Notes: a model not told the origin generated them from the letters alone. 64,000 nt of DNA from Dromiciops gliroides (GCF_019393635.1 NC_057864.1:476612617-476676616); one strand, 5' to 3'. Shown: positions 47,041-59,120, counted from the first letter of the stretch. A program made the numbers and translations.

Positions 47041-47333
47041 CCCAGGACAGCATGTTCTTAAATCAAAGTCTGTACAAGTCTCATTTTCTCAGGAGGAGCC
47101 AGAATGACCTGCCACGATGCTAAGAGTTGCAACTAGGCTAATAAAATGAATAGGTCACGTATGGTGACAGACAGGCTCTTCTAGAAGCCTTCAGTTTTCT
47201 GAGAAGTTGGTTCAGATCTGCTTATTCCTTCTTCCTTACCATTTACATCCTTCCCTCAAATATAGTGTAGCAAGGCATTGCAAATAGTTGGAGAGGGTGG
47301 GAAGAGATGGTGGGCCTTAAAAAACAACTGACA

Positions 47334-47483
47334 GGGGCAGCTAGGTGTTGCAGTAGATAAAGCACCAGCTCTGGATTCAGGAGGATCTGAGTTCAAATTG
47401 GACCTCAGACACTTAAACACTAGCTGTGTGACCCTGGGCAAGTCACCTTCACCCTCATTGCCCAGCAAAAAAAAAAAAAAAAG
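47334..47483 (+). mobile_element. Short tRNA-like SINE
   Basis: Sense copy with an A16 tail. It is the last short SINE before the 11-kb SINE-free stretch. Confidence 0.9.
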
Positions 47484-47512
47484 ATTGACAAACATTTTAG
47501 TTTAGTGTGGTA

Positions 47513-47735
47513 TCTAGTAGTCCAGGGGATTAAGAGCTGGACCTGGAGAGTCAGGAAGGCTTGAGTTCAAAATTGCCTTAAGACACCTATTGTGACCCTA
47601 GGCAAATTACTTGACCGGTTTGCCTCAGTTTCCTCATCTGTAAAATGGGGAAAATAGCACCTTAGTCCCAGAATTGTGAAGCTCAAATGTTTTCTAAAGC
47701 GCTTAGGCAGTGCATAGCACAGTAGGTACATGTCA
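47513..47735 (+). mobile_element. MIR-family SINE
   Basis: gcctcagtttcctcatctgt, aaatggggaaaatagcacc and agcgcttaggcagtgcata. Confidence 0.7.
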
Positions 47736-49531
47736 TCATTCCCTTTCCACGGCTCCTGCACGGAAGGTGCAGAGCATTTATGGATACTGGGGGGAAGAGG
47801 AACACCAAATTCAGAGGACTGGGGCCCTGCCGCCTGTTGGCACGTCGAGCATTCACTTCCTGTTACTGATGACCACTAGCAAGGCACGGGGGACAGGACT
47901 CAGATTCCGGACTTGACCCAAGTCCTCTGAGACATGGCAGTAGCAGAACAAAGTATTACTTGGTTAACCATCCCGAAGGGCGACAAAACAAAACTTTGGG
48001 AGCTGGGGTGGGGGGGAGTTGTCACGGACAGTGTTATCGAGCCTGGGGGGGGCTCTAGACCTTGGGGGGGGGCTGCCCCTGCTCATCTCCCAAACACCCA
48101 AATGCCCACCCCGCCCCAGGCGCAGGAAGGGAGGAGACGGGCAGAATGCGCGCACTGGGGCCCCCCACCGGCCCGGGGCGTCCTCGATCCTTTTGGGGGT
48201 GCTTCCTCCAGTCCCCCAGAGCACTCTTCCGTCTTCCTCTGACGCACTGACCCTTCAGTGGGACCCTGGCCTCCGAGCGCGTCCGCAGAGCGCGTTTTGG
48301 GGGTGAGGGAGAGTTGCGGGGTTGGGGGCCCAGTCCTGCGGCCCAGGGGGTGCCTCGGGGGCTGGGATAACAAAGCGGGGGCTCTTTCGACTCGGAGGAT
48401 GCCGAAAACGGGCTTTGTTCCTTTTAACGCCTGCCCTCCCAGGAGTCTCCCAGAGAGCTACTGCAGACGGCCTTTGGAGCCCGAGGGTACTGGGCCCCTT
48501 CGGGCCCCGCCACCTCCTCTGGGACCTTGGCCTTGGCCGCGGGCGCCCTCCTGGGGTGTGGCCCCGCGCCGCCCGCCGCGCGCGGTCCCTTTAAGATGGG
48601 GGCGGGGCCCAGGAGGAAAGACAAAGCCCCCGGACGCGCGCGCCCCCGCCCCCCTCCCCTCCGGCGCACGGACCGCAGTGCCCGGATGTCGGTGTCGCCG
48701 TCGGTGACAGATGGCGCAGTGTCCGTAAGGAGGGGAATTCTTCGGTTTGACCCCTCCGCCATCCCCCTCCACCTCACTTAGCCCCCGACCCCCGCTGGTT
48801 ACCCACTGCCTCCCCACCCACACTGGGCTCCCTGCCCCGGAAAACCGAGAGCCGACGGCCCGCGCTTACATAACTTGACCTTTCACCTCTTCACACTGCC
48901 CTCTATTGCGCCTCAGCCCAACTACCCGGCAGGAGCCGAGGAGGGGCGGGGCCGTCAGGGGCTGAGCGACGGCCAGCGTGAGCCAATCAAGCGCGAGCGC
49001 CGGCTGGCTCTCCGCCTATTGCGGCCGCCGCCAGAGGCGCCACGGGGGAGCAAGTTAGTGTGAGCGCCGGACGGGCGGGGGGAGGAGGGCAATCTCCCGC
49101 CATTTTTCAATAATTTCCTCCGGGGCTGCCGAGGAGTCGCGGCGAAGGCTGGATTCCGGGGCTTTGGGCAGTGCTCCGCGAGAGACCGGCAAACCCAAGG
49201 GGAAGTGCGGCGGCGGCGGCGACGACGACGGCTGCAGCGGCGTGGGGGAGGGCTTCTCACCCCCCTCCCGAGGGTCTTTCCCGTAGCGGCCTCCGCGCCG
49301 GCGGGGCTAGAGCGAAGAGAATCGGGGCTCACGCCTCCCCCCGCCCCGGAGGGAGGGAGGGAGGGAGAGCGAGCGCGCGCAGGAGAGCGCGCGAGAGCAG
49401 CTCGCTCCGGGCCGAGAGCTAGGCCTAGCGTCGCGCGCCGGCCGGGGCTCGCGGAGCAGCCGCCCCCCTCCCTCTCCCTGCGCTCTTCTCCCTCCTCCCC
49501 CTCCCCTCCGGGCCGGCCTCGGTCCCGCTCC

Positions 49532-49558
49532 GGCTCGGGCTCGGGCTCGGGCTCGGGC
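49532..49558 (+). repeat. (GGCTCG)n hexanucleotide in BAZ1B 5' UTR
   Basis: About four and a half tandem copies of a GC-only hexamer lie 24 bp before the BAZ1B start codon. They are probably transcribed in the 5' UTR. Length polymorphism and RNA structure are plausible but not shown. Confidence 0.8.
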
Positions 49559-49581
49559 CGGGCCCGGCTCCCGCCGCCGCG

Positions 49582-49688
49582 ATGGCGCCGCTGCTGGGCC
49601 GCAAGCCGTTCCCGCTGGTGAAGCCGCTGCCCGGAGAGGAGCCGCTCTTCGTCATCCCGCACACGCAGGAGGCCTTCCGGACCCGGGA
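49582..49688 (+). CDS. BAZ1B: BAZ1B coding exon 1
   Basis: The ATG is in gccgcgATGg. It encodes 35 residues, MAPLLGRKPFPLVKPLPGEE then PLFVIPHTQEAFRTR, and two bases of a split Glu. The sequence is unmistakably the BAZ1B N-terminus. The exon ends at 49688, followed by the U12-type donor gtatccttt. The frame stays open a long way into the intron and must not be read as coding. Confidence 0.97.
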
Positions 49689-52600
49689 GTATCCTTTGGG
49701 GCCGAGCCCGAGGGCGGCGCGGGCGGCTGTCAGCGGGTCCTGGGGCCGGGCTGGGGGGAGGGCTGGCGGGCCCCCTGGGGGAGCCCCGGGCAGGTCCGGC
49801 GCGGGGGGGGGGGGGCGCCTCGCGGGGCGGAGGAAGAGCCGGGACCCTGGCAGGAGTGGAGCGCGCCCGGGGGCAGCCTGGGGCCCGGTTCGCTTGTTCC
49901 TTCCTCCCCGGGGGTGCGCGCCGTGCCGGCCGAGGCCCCGGGCCACGAGCCGGGGGCCCGGGGAGGGGGCCCGCGGACCACGCGGCGGCCTCGCAGCCGC
50001 TTCCTCCTCCACCTCCTCGCCTTGGGCCATTGTTGTCAGAGCCCCCGGCTCGGAGTTGGAAAGTGGGGGCGGCTCCTTTTTTCTCTTTCACGGCCTCCAA
50101 GTCAACTCCAAGTTTGCCTTCGCTCGGTGGGCTTGGGGTGCCCCCTCCCCCCGTGACACTTCTCCCCCAGCAGCTTAGACAAAAGGCCGGAGTCTTGATG
50201 TCCCCTTCCCCGGGCCCGAAGTGGGCGCGTGTCTCTGGAAGGGAGCGCCGGCCAGGAAGCATTTCTGGGTGTCGGGGGGTGACTTTAAGGGTCGTCCTGG
50301 GATTCCTGCACCTCGTTCCTCCCGGGCCCCGATGGGAAATCTTAGAGCCCTTTTCCTTGGGATCGCGTCTGAAGTGTGCGACCTCAAAACAAAGGGACTT
50401 AGGGAAAAGATCGGAAGCTGGACTGAGAAAGGTGAAGTCGGAGTAATGGATGAGAAGAGTCACGGAAGGAATAGCGCTGCCCAGTTATTTGGCAGGGAGC
50501 ATGTTGCAACTTTCAATGTTCATTTTCAACTAGTTGTTGGCGGTGAGGGCTAATTGTGGAAGGAGAATCCATGCATTGCACCGGAGGAGGACTTGGCTAG
50601 TGATTTTTCATAGTCCGAGGGATTCGAGGGGCCTTTTAGACACTGCCCAACTTGCTTGGATACGGGCTGTCATTCTAAGCCATACGCCTTTTATTGCTTT
50701 TCTCTCGGTTCCAGTGTCTGCAGGAGAACTTAACGAAATCTACCCACCCTCCCCACCCCCCAACCTGTTAGTCTTTTTAAAATGCCCGGCCCTCTGAGCA
50801 GTATGTGAAGTGGACAGGAATGTCGTAGGGTTCAGTTATTGTTGTCCATCTCTAGGAATCGAGAGCCCCTCACCTCATCTAGCAAGTGGGCTTTTATTCC
50901 AAGTGTTAGGTGGGAAAGGCTTCAGAGGCAGTGAAGTGGGGGGGCGGGCCTGTGGAGCTGGATTTAACCGGGTTCTTTTAGCTTTGGGCACTCGGCCACG
51001 TCCACTGTTGCCATCCTCACCTAACTCAGCCATGACCCTTTAACATTAATTACTCCGTGAAATGGTTGTTAAGCACTTCAGATCTTGGGTGCCTACTGTG
51101 TTTGAAGGAGATACAAAGACAAATGAAGCGGTCTTCACCTTAAGTATTTTTCTTCCGTTGATGTTGGTGATGAAACAGTTTGAAAAACAAACCGTAGTCT
51201 CCAGAAGTATTTAATGGAAAATGTGCTGGAGGTTAAATGATTTTCTCAACATTATTTCTCATAACCGTTCATTTTAAGAAGCCTTTAATTGGCTTGCATT
51301 TTTATAGATGAAAATTTGCTCTCTTGTGAATTGCTACAAATGGAAGCCCTTCTGAAGGTTTTAAGCAATTGTACGGTCTGAGTATGGTTGGTATGGCTGT
51401 CTCTCAGCCTTTGGTGGTCTTCCGGAAGTGAATAAGTGCTTTGGAGGGGTAACAGCTATTACACATGTATTTACTTTAGTATTTAAAATTCTGATTTTGA
51501 TATGATTTGCTACTTTAGTTTTCTTTTTAGCTTCTTTGCCCTTTGGCAAAGGTATATACCACCTAGAAAATGTTCCAAAATATTTTATTTAAAGCTGTTG
51601 GTGGTATAGTATTAAAATATAAAGATGTAGAGCTTTCATCTCCATTTAAAATTCAAAAGATAGTTGTGAGTAATGCTCTTTTGTTATATAACTGACTTTA
51701 CATGTCAGTAATGGTGACGTATATGAAATCTAACCCAAATTAGCTGCCTAGGTGTGGGGCTTGAGGTTGGGAAGTGTAAAAACCCTGTCAGAATCAGTCC
51801 TGAATTTGATTATGATGGATTGGGATTTGACGACACATTGAACATTGTATATAAAGTTTAGTTTTTCAGGAAGGGCTATAGAAGCCTGTCAGATTAATTT
51901 TCTGGGTTTTTGTTTTTGCTTTTTTGCATACTTGTAGATGTTTTTTTTCTATGCTACGTAAGCATTCAAGTATGGAGCACTTTGCAAACCATGGACTTTA
52001 TAACTGTATGGGAACTATAGGAAGCACAAGGAGCAAGGACTGTTTGAATGTTAATATGTAGTTGTGCTGGGCAAGAATGTGACCCAGGGTTTGTCTTGAT
52101 GAAAGCTGGGCAGCTGTAGATGGAGTTAAGTTGCAGTTACAGACAGAATTGCATTGGACAGATGGAATGCTGAGCTGTAATGCCTTCTGACTTTAATATT
52201 TTAATTTATTTTTTTTAAGTATAAGATTATGCGAGAGCTGTTAGTTTTTACATGTTTTAATGGCTAACTGGTTTAGTGAGAACACAGAAGAATAAAAAAA
52301 CAAACTGGTAGTTCTTTTATTTTTCTCACCGTTAATAATGTAGCACCATTTATTTTTCCTACTTTTCTGGTGCTATAGGAAATGTCAGTTTCGGCTTTCC
52401 TGACTGAGGATAAGGGGCTCTTATTGCCTCTTTCCTTTACACACCTCTTCCCCCTTCCCTCCCCTTCCCATCAACTGTTCCTCTGAAAGAAGTCCAGAGT
52501 CACATTACAAGGCTAAGGAGAACAAAGCCCCCCCCCCCCCCACCACCCTCCAGTAGCAGGAGAGTCAACCTTGACCTTTCTTAGCATAGATGCACTTAAA

Positions 52601-53954
52601 AATCTTCCTGTATTTAAATGTGTTTCTCATTTGTAGTTATCAAAGGCCCAGGGCATTGCTGTAATATTTTGTTACTACCTATAGAGGAGTCACTGAAACA
52701 AGGGAACTTCACATTGTAGTTGCTGTGACTGGTTTTTGGAAAGGTAGATTTATTTTGAGAAACCTGAAATCTGAAAAAGACTTTGGAAATAGCTGCTTCA
52801 GTTTCCTCCAAAACAACATTTTTCTTTCATTTTCATTTTTCTTGTTTTCCTGGAACATTTTTGAAAGTGATATGTAAACTGAAAAGTTGGAAGTAACCTA
52901 TCAGTGTTGAGACAGGATGTAGCAGAGTTTGTTTGCCCCTGTTCCAAACTTTTGGAATAATGATCGGTTTTTATTTAATGCTGAGTTGATGGAGACTAAG
53001 CTACCAAATAGGGTTTGGACCAGCTGGCTTTTGTAGGCCGCCCAGCCTCCCTCTCCAGGTTTGTTGCTACTAACTGCATTTCAACTACACTGGCCTAATT
53101 GCCTTTATGCTCAGTTCCATCTCCTCTCTTTAGGCCTTTGCTTGGGCTACTCTCCGCTCAACTCATTCTAGAATCCCTGGCTTCTTTCTAGACTCAGGAG
53201 CATCACTTCCTACAGAAAGAATGCATTCCCCTGAAGAGCAGCAATGCTTTCTGTGTTCTTTTTTTCTCCTGTTTTTTTTTGTTGTTGTTTTTTAAACATT
53301 TGATGAAGATGTTCATTATTTTGTGGTTCAAGTTGTGTCCAACTCTTCCATGCCAGGTAATATGCAGTTCTGTAAAGGAATTACTAGAATAAGTTAATTC
53401 CAATTTGGCAATTTATGGGAATATGTGATTGTTTTCTAACAATCTTCAAAAGATACTCTCAAGACCTTCTCACCCCCCTCCCCATTCATTTTACTAAGGG
53501 AGTTGTCACCTGTGAACATGTAAAATCTACATTTTTAGCCTTTTGAAATAAGGATTTACTGTCATGTGAAGAGGAAAACTTTGACAAAATTCACTTCAAG
53601 AAGGACCTCCTTGTTCTTCCAGTCTTTGAGCATCTGAACCAGCCTGTATTCAGTCAACCCATAATAGTCCTTGTGATTTTCTAGATTTCAGGTCCCATTC
53701 CCTCAGAGACTTTTGATCTTTTTAGACTTGAGAAAGCTTATCTTTGTTTACTACCTCCCTTCCCCTTCTGAGTTTTGTTGTCTCTGTTTAGTTATAATCA
53801 GAATTGCCTTGTTTCCTACCTTGCACTTACTTTGTTTCTAATGTTTATCTTTTGTCCTCCCAACCTTTTCCAGGGAATGTAACAAGGGTTTTTAGATTTC
53901 TTTAATGATCCTAAAAAAGAAAAGTCGGACTTTTAAATTTTGTTCTAACCTGTC

Positions 53955-54140
53955 ATTTCATTGGTGTAAGGAATTCCCAGTGAAGAAATTCCTTCTACCA
54001 GCACAGAACAGTCACTATTAAACAAGTTATGGTTCTTACAGCTTTGGAGTGCCTGGGGGCACTGAGTCATTAGTCCATATGGGTCAGAGGTGGAACTGGA
54101 ACCCAGCACCTTCTGCCTCCAAGGTCTGCTCACTATACTT
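53955..54140 (+). mobile_element. Old tRNA-derived SINE (THER/MIR-like)
   Basis: cattggtgtaaggaattccc is related to 3370. It runs to ctgcctccaaggtctgctca. Confidence 0.5.
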
Positions 54141-54269
54141 ATTCTTTCCTAATTGGATTATCATATACTGCCCAAATAATTCACCCACTACTTCTGCCAG
54201 GACTATCTTCCCTGTTGACTTGGCCATTTTACTACCTAGAAAAACTTGATGTAATTTGGTGATTTCACT

Positions 54270-54800
54270 GTACATAGTATTTTTTTAAAATTTCATAATA
54301 AACGTTTTCATTTATGGTTTGGGGTTCCAATTTTTATCCCTCTTTCCCAGAGGCGGCAAACAATCAAGATATGCGTTATACATGTGCAATTATGTAAAAT
54401 ATTACCATATTTGTGATTTTGTACAAGAAAACGTGATTAAAAGAAAAATGAAAGAAAGTGAAAAATAGCATGTTTCAGTCTGTTCAATCAATATCAGTTC
54501 TTTCTTTGGAGGTGGATGGTATGTTTCATCAGTAGTTCGATGGGACTGTCTTGGATTCATTGTATTGGGAATAGTTAAGTCTCTCACAGTTCTTTATCAA
54601 ACAGTATTGCTGTCTCTGCACAATGTTCTCTTGGGTTTGCTCACTTCACTGTACATCCACAGTATTTCTTTAAAATAATAAACATTTTTATTTTATAGTT
54701 TTGAGTTCCAATTTTTAATCTTCCTTCCCCTCCCCCTAGGTGGTAAGCAATCAGATATGGGTTATACATGTGTGCTTATGTACATAGTATTTTTAAAATA
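54270..54800 (-). mobile_element. Two L1 3' ends in tandem, antisense
   Basis: Both begin with reversed tail text (aataaacgttttcatttatg at 54298; aataaacatttttattttat at 54678), then ggttccaattttt-type sequence and ttatacatgtg. The first runs about 350 bp, the second about 120 bp. Confidence 0.7.
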
Positions 54801-55739
54801 TGTTTTCTTGTTCTTTTCTTTATGACTGCCACTTGTCAATATGGTCCTTCACCAACCATTATTATTCATTCTGAAGAAGTTGAGAGTTACCATGATCACA
54901 TAGCTTAGTAGGTGTTGGAGCCTGGACCCGGCCTTGGTTTGCTGACAGCAGGTCTTGCCCAGTATGGAAGTGAGGCTCATAGTGCTTCTGTCCTTTGGGT
55001 TTTTTTTCTAACTACCTTTGAGATAGTTGTTTATCAGTACCAACATCAGAGGGTGGTAGGAAAATAAAAATGTTACTAATTATTCAGAAAGATCAGGGAA
55101 TAAGTAGAAACTGTTGAGTCATCATAGTTTTTGGATTCTGTTGGTAGGTTTGATTTGTCCATATTGTTCCTGGGTTCTCCTGATTATAACTCTGTATAAT
55201 CAAGTGAGCTGATGGCTGGAAGGCTATATTTACATTCTGGTAATGGCACAGAGAGAGAGGTGTCCACCATCATTAAAGCCACCACTTGGAAGATACTGAG
55301 GTGGGCAGAGGACTGTGGCTGTGGTGTCACTTTATGTTGCTGTAGTATGTGAGTTACCCACCTTGGACAACTCATAATTTGCACATGCCTGATGACAGTG
55401 AATTACCGTTGGGGTAGCATAGAAGGAGTTTAAAAAAAGATGGTGTGGAACCATCAAACTGATGTGTTTTTTCTCCGTAGCTTCTAAATAGTGGCTGCCG
55501 AAGTGGTCTTGTCAGTGTTCTTTTATTGAAGACCAGAAAAAGAATGAGAGGCATTATTATGAATTGGTTTTCTCGAGATCATTTAACTGCTCTGAAGAGA
55601 GAGAGAGACACTTTTTAATCTTCCTTTCAAGTAAGATTCTTTGGATCGTATTAACTCATCTCATGGCAAGTTTCTCATTTAAATTTATTTTACATTTCAA
55701 ATAGTCCCTTTCCCCCTCCTTTAGCTAGTTCAGAGTCAG

Positions 55740-55960
55740 AGATGAGACCTCAGAGAGGAGGTCATCTGGTCTGAACTCCTTAGTTTATTGTTGAGGAATT
55801 GAGGCCCAAGGAGATTAAATGATTTCCCCAAAGTCAACTGAGTTAGTATTGATTATAGATACAGAACAAGAAGGACCATCTGGGCCCCGCCTCTCATCCT
55901 ACAGATCCAAGGTCATGAGGTAATAAATGGCACCAGAATTCAAACCCCACTTCCTTTTCC
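55740..55960 (-). mobile_element. MIR-family SINE fragments
   Basis: gaggaattgaggcccaagga and aggtcatgaggtaataaatg. Confidence 0.5.
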
Positions 55961-56369
55961 TCTTCCCCCTCCCCCTTCAGATCTGGCCTCCTTTCCACTC
56001 TCCTGCTCCCTTGGAATAAGGACCTGGATCTCATTAGCCTATTAGCCATTAGAACCATGGCCTGGTTTCTCTTAGGCCTTTCTCCTCGCCTCCTGGCTGG
56101 CTCCTCTCCTTAAATCAGAGTTGCTTAGGCTGTCCTCTTGTCCCCATTGGGTTCCTTCCCCCTGCTTTTCTCCCTGAGGCTCAGCTTTGGCCTCCAGCTG
56201 CTGCTGGCCTTCTAGCTCTAATGGGTGTTTCCTGATGTGCTCCTGTGAAAGCATCTCCTGGGGGCAGGGAGAACAACAACTTGTATCTTTCATTGTGGGT
56301 TTTGAGTGACTTCTGCCTGCATGAAGTAGAGATATTTTTCTAGACCAGAGCTCTGCATGAGGCAACTCC

Positions 56370-56520
56370 TCCTACCAATCCAGATAAGACTTTTGCTCTG
56401 CAGCTTGGAGCTGCTTAGGGCATTAAACTGAAATTCCGTGCCCAGGGTTAGGACTCGAACCAAGATCTTCCTGAGACACTCCAGCTTGATTCTGTGTGGT
56501 GTGCTCTGCCACGATTGCTT
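56370..56520 (-). mobile_element. Old tRNA-derived SINE (THER/MIR-like)
   Basis: aactcctcctaccaatccag, gggttaggactcgaaccaag and gtgctctgccacg. Confidence 0.5.
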
Positions 56521-56579
56521 AAGTAAAGTACTAACTCTTTGCTTATGGATTAAGGCCTTTTATTTAATAGTGACTTTGT

Positions 56580-57008
56580 AAATGACAAGCAGGATGATTT
56601 CAGAAAGGCCTGGAAAGTCTCCTATGAACTGATGTGTAGGGAAGTAAGCAGAACCAGAACATTGTGTAGAGACAGCAGTACTGTTTGATGAACTGTGAAT
56701 GACTTAACTATTCTCAACAATGCAAAGATCCAAGACAATCCCAAAGGACTATCGATGAAACATCCTATCTACTTCCAAAGAAAGAATCGATATTGATGGA
56801 ACACAGACTGAAGCATGCTATTTTCCACTTTCTTTCATTTTTTCTTTTATTCAAGTTTTCTTGTGCAAAATGTCTAATTTGTTTTACGTAATTGTACATG
56901 TATAACCCATATCTGATTGCTTACTGCTTCAGTGAGCGGGTAGGGGAGGGAGGGAAGGTAAAAATTGGAACTCAGAATGATAAATAAAAATGTTTATTAC
57001 TTTTAAAA
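56580..57008 (+). mobile_element. L1 LINE 3' end, 5'-truncated
   Basis: Perfect 14-bp duplication aatagtgactttgt (56566-56579 and 57009-57022). The body is aaatgacaagcaggatgatt to gataaataaaaatgtttatt. It ends only about 155 bp before the U12 branch site of BAZ1B intron 1. Confidence 0.85.
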
Positions 57009-57185
57009 AATAGTGACTTTGTGCCTTTACTTATTCTGTACTTATTCAAGGCCCTGGTGCCCCTTTAGTTGGGTGTATTTGACTCTGGATGCACTAGACT
57101 CTCTGAGTCTTGTGATTATGGCAAGAAGGGGTATATCCCCCCTCCATTATTTGAATGTCATTTTCCTGAACTCTGGCCACCTCAG

Positions 57186-57302
57186 AGAGTATGAGGCCCG
57201 CCTGGAAAGATACAGTGAACGTATTTGGACCTGTAAGAGCACGGGGAGCAGCCAGCTGACTCACAAGGAGGCTTGGGAGGAAGAGCAGGAAGTTGCTGAG
57301 CT
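57186..57302 (+). CDS. BAZ1B: BAZ1B coding exon 2
   Basis: The acceptor is cctcag and the donor gtaagt. The first base completes Glu-36. The exon then encodes EYEARLERYSERIWTCKSTG and SSQLTHKEAWEEEQEVAE plus a split Leu, residues 37-74. This is part of the WAC domain, which is highly conserved in vertebrates. Confidence 0.97.
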
Positions 57303-58419
57303 GTAAGTAGCACTGGGCAGCATGGGGGTGGGGGTGGGGGTGCGACACTAATCTTATAAATACTTTTCGCCATTTGAAAGTCCAGGTGATTTGTGTACCT
57401 TGGTGAGGCTCCTCCAGGTTGAGGTGAGCTTAGGCTCCCACTGGCTAAAGCTTGTTCTCTATATTTACAGTGGTAAGGACCACCCAGGAAAAGGTGGTCT
57501 ACTTGGGGGGAGGGGGTACTTAATGTACTTAAATACATTAGAGAGCAGGGCTTCTTCACCTTTTTCGAGTCCTTGGCTGTCTGGTGAAGCCTATGGACTA
57601 ATTAGAATAATCTTAGAATAATGGTTTGTTGTCTGTCTTCATAATTGAAGGAAATGCTATATAAACTTCTTTTAGAGAATAGTGAAAATAAAGATGTCCT
57701 TTTTTTCCCCTCCCTATTCAAGTTCACAGAGTTCCCTGAAATCTATCCATTGAGTCTTGGAGGTCCATCAACCCCAGATTAAGAACTCTTGGTTGAAAGT
57801 TAAGGAGGATTCTTGTGTCTTGATATCCTTAAATTTTAATAATGCTTCAAATCTTTTCAAATTTCAGCCAGATATGAGTTTGAGCCATGTGAATACTGTT
57901 GGGCAGGTTGACCGTACTGGTCTGCAGATAGGTCACACTTTTTTTTCTTTTACTGTTGTTTTTTCAGCATATAAGAAAAATATGCAACTGAAAATGGCTT
58001 ATTAGGAAAGTGTGCCTATGGATCAGCTGTTTTGTTCTTCAGATTTGTTGGATCGTGGCAACAGTGTTACAGATGTTTACATTTTGGCTCTGTTATGTGT
58101 ATAATATTTGAGGGGGTTAGCCTAGGAACTTAACCATCATTTGTAACATTTGTTTCTATAGGAAGGTACTCAGCAAAATGGGAAAGCAGGAATATTCACT
58201 ATTTGATTCTCAGGCTACGTGGGTAGCCCTTTTCTATCCCTCATACAGTGCTGGCCAGTCATTGCTAGGTACAGAGATGTTCATAAGTCAAAGAGTCCCT
58301 GAACTTAATTTTCTTTTAAAATGTCATTTTTAGGAATGTGAGCTCCACGTAAGGCAGTATAGTGTTCTGCTTCTCTGGCCTTCAGTTGCCTTATTTGTAA
58401 GATAGGGTGGTAATTTGGC

Positions 58420-58610
58420 ATTCTGTAGCACTTACAGTTTACAAAATACATCTTACTGCAAGATACTTTTGTGAGAGTAGTTAGTATAATTAATATCCCA
58501 CAAGTGAGAAAACAGACTTAGGGAGGCCAGCTTGAACACATATAGCTAGGAAGTATCCAAGGTTTGAACCAGGGGCCTTTGAAGGTGAGTTGGTTGGTAT
58601 TTGTTCCACT
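58420..58610 (-). mobile_element. MIR-family SINE, diverged
   Basis: agcacttacagtttacaaaa and caagtgagaaaacagactta. Confidence 0.5.
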
Positions 58611-58664
58611 CGGTGTCCAGGAGAGTGCTTCAGTATAAGACAAATGCAAAAGGCTCATATTGTT

Positions 58665-58805
58665 CCTTTGTTTTTGTGGGGCAGTGAGGGTTAAGTGACT
58701 TGCCCAGGGTCACACAGCTAGTGTCAAGTATCTGCGGCCGAATTTGAACTCAGGTCCTCCTGAATCCAGAGCTGGTGCTTTATCCACTGCAACACCTAGC
58801 TGCCC
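58665..58805 (-). mobile_element. Short tRNA-like SINE
   Basis: Antisense copy that abuts the following LTR fossil. Confidence 0.9.
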
Positions 58806-58807
58806 CC

Positions 58808-59120
58808 TGTGTAATTTAAGATTCTAAATGTGGATCCTAATCTGTTCCCCCAGTTTTGGGGGAAACCGACTAAAACCACTGATAAAACGAGTTTAGGTTT
58901 TTAAGGGTTTATTGGAAAATAGAAAGAAAAAGATTGAGAACAGAATTCCAACAGCCTGGCATTCCTATCTTTCCTCAAATTTCCTGTGAAGTCCTCTGCC
59001 GCCACCACCATCCAGTCAGGAACCCAATCATTACACCCCCCCCCCCAATATTGTTGATATTCCTCATAAAGTAAGGTGCTATGGAACAGAATCATTAGAC
59101 TATAAACTCAAGAATGACTG
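58808..59120 (-). mobile_element. LTR fossil (endogenous retrovirus), antisense
   Basis: Read on the - strand, an aataaaccctta poly(A) signal region is followed by a ggttttagtcggtttccccc block, ending in taaattacaca. Only LTR-type sequence is seen. The far edge and family are uncertain. It is old. Confidence 0.5.

Larger units (their letters stand above)
48000..50330. promoter_or_regulatory. BAZ1B: CpG-island promoter of BAZ1B
   Basis: More than 2 kb of strongly CpG-rich sequence spans the 5' UTR and first exon of BAZ1B. It holds a CCAAT motif (agccaatcaa, 48981-48990), an E2F/YY1-like patch (cccgccattttt, about 49098) and many GC boxes. The right half continues into intron 1. Long open frames on both strands here are a by-product of GC-richness. 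Confidence 0.75.
49689..57185 (+). other. BAZ1B: BAZ1B intron 1, U12-type (minor spliceosome)
   Basis: The donor at 49689-49697 is GTATCCTTT, a perfect match to the U12-type consensus RTATCCTTT. The 3' end carries TTCCTGAAC at 57163-57171, one mismatch from the U12 branch consensus TTCCTTRAC. Its branch A (57170) is 15 nt before the splice junction, inside the expected narrow window, and no strong polypyrimidine tract lies between. The intron is phase 2 with GT-AG ends. The middle holds old repeats and one L1 3' end but no short SINE. Confidence 0.88.

Noticed and set aside
48686-48726. Possible small exon MSVSPSVTDGAVS followed by gtaagg
   Set aside because: Short, in a CpG island upstream of BAZ1B, with no recognisable protein and no partner exon. 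A chance donor match is likely.
48955-50463. 502-codon open frame on the - strand across the BAZ1B CpG island
   Set aside because: Pro/Arg/Gly-rich low-complexity translation caused by GC-rich DNA with few stops. It is antisense to a proven exon and has no domain-like pattern.
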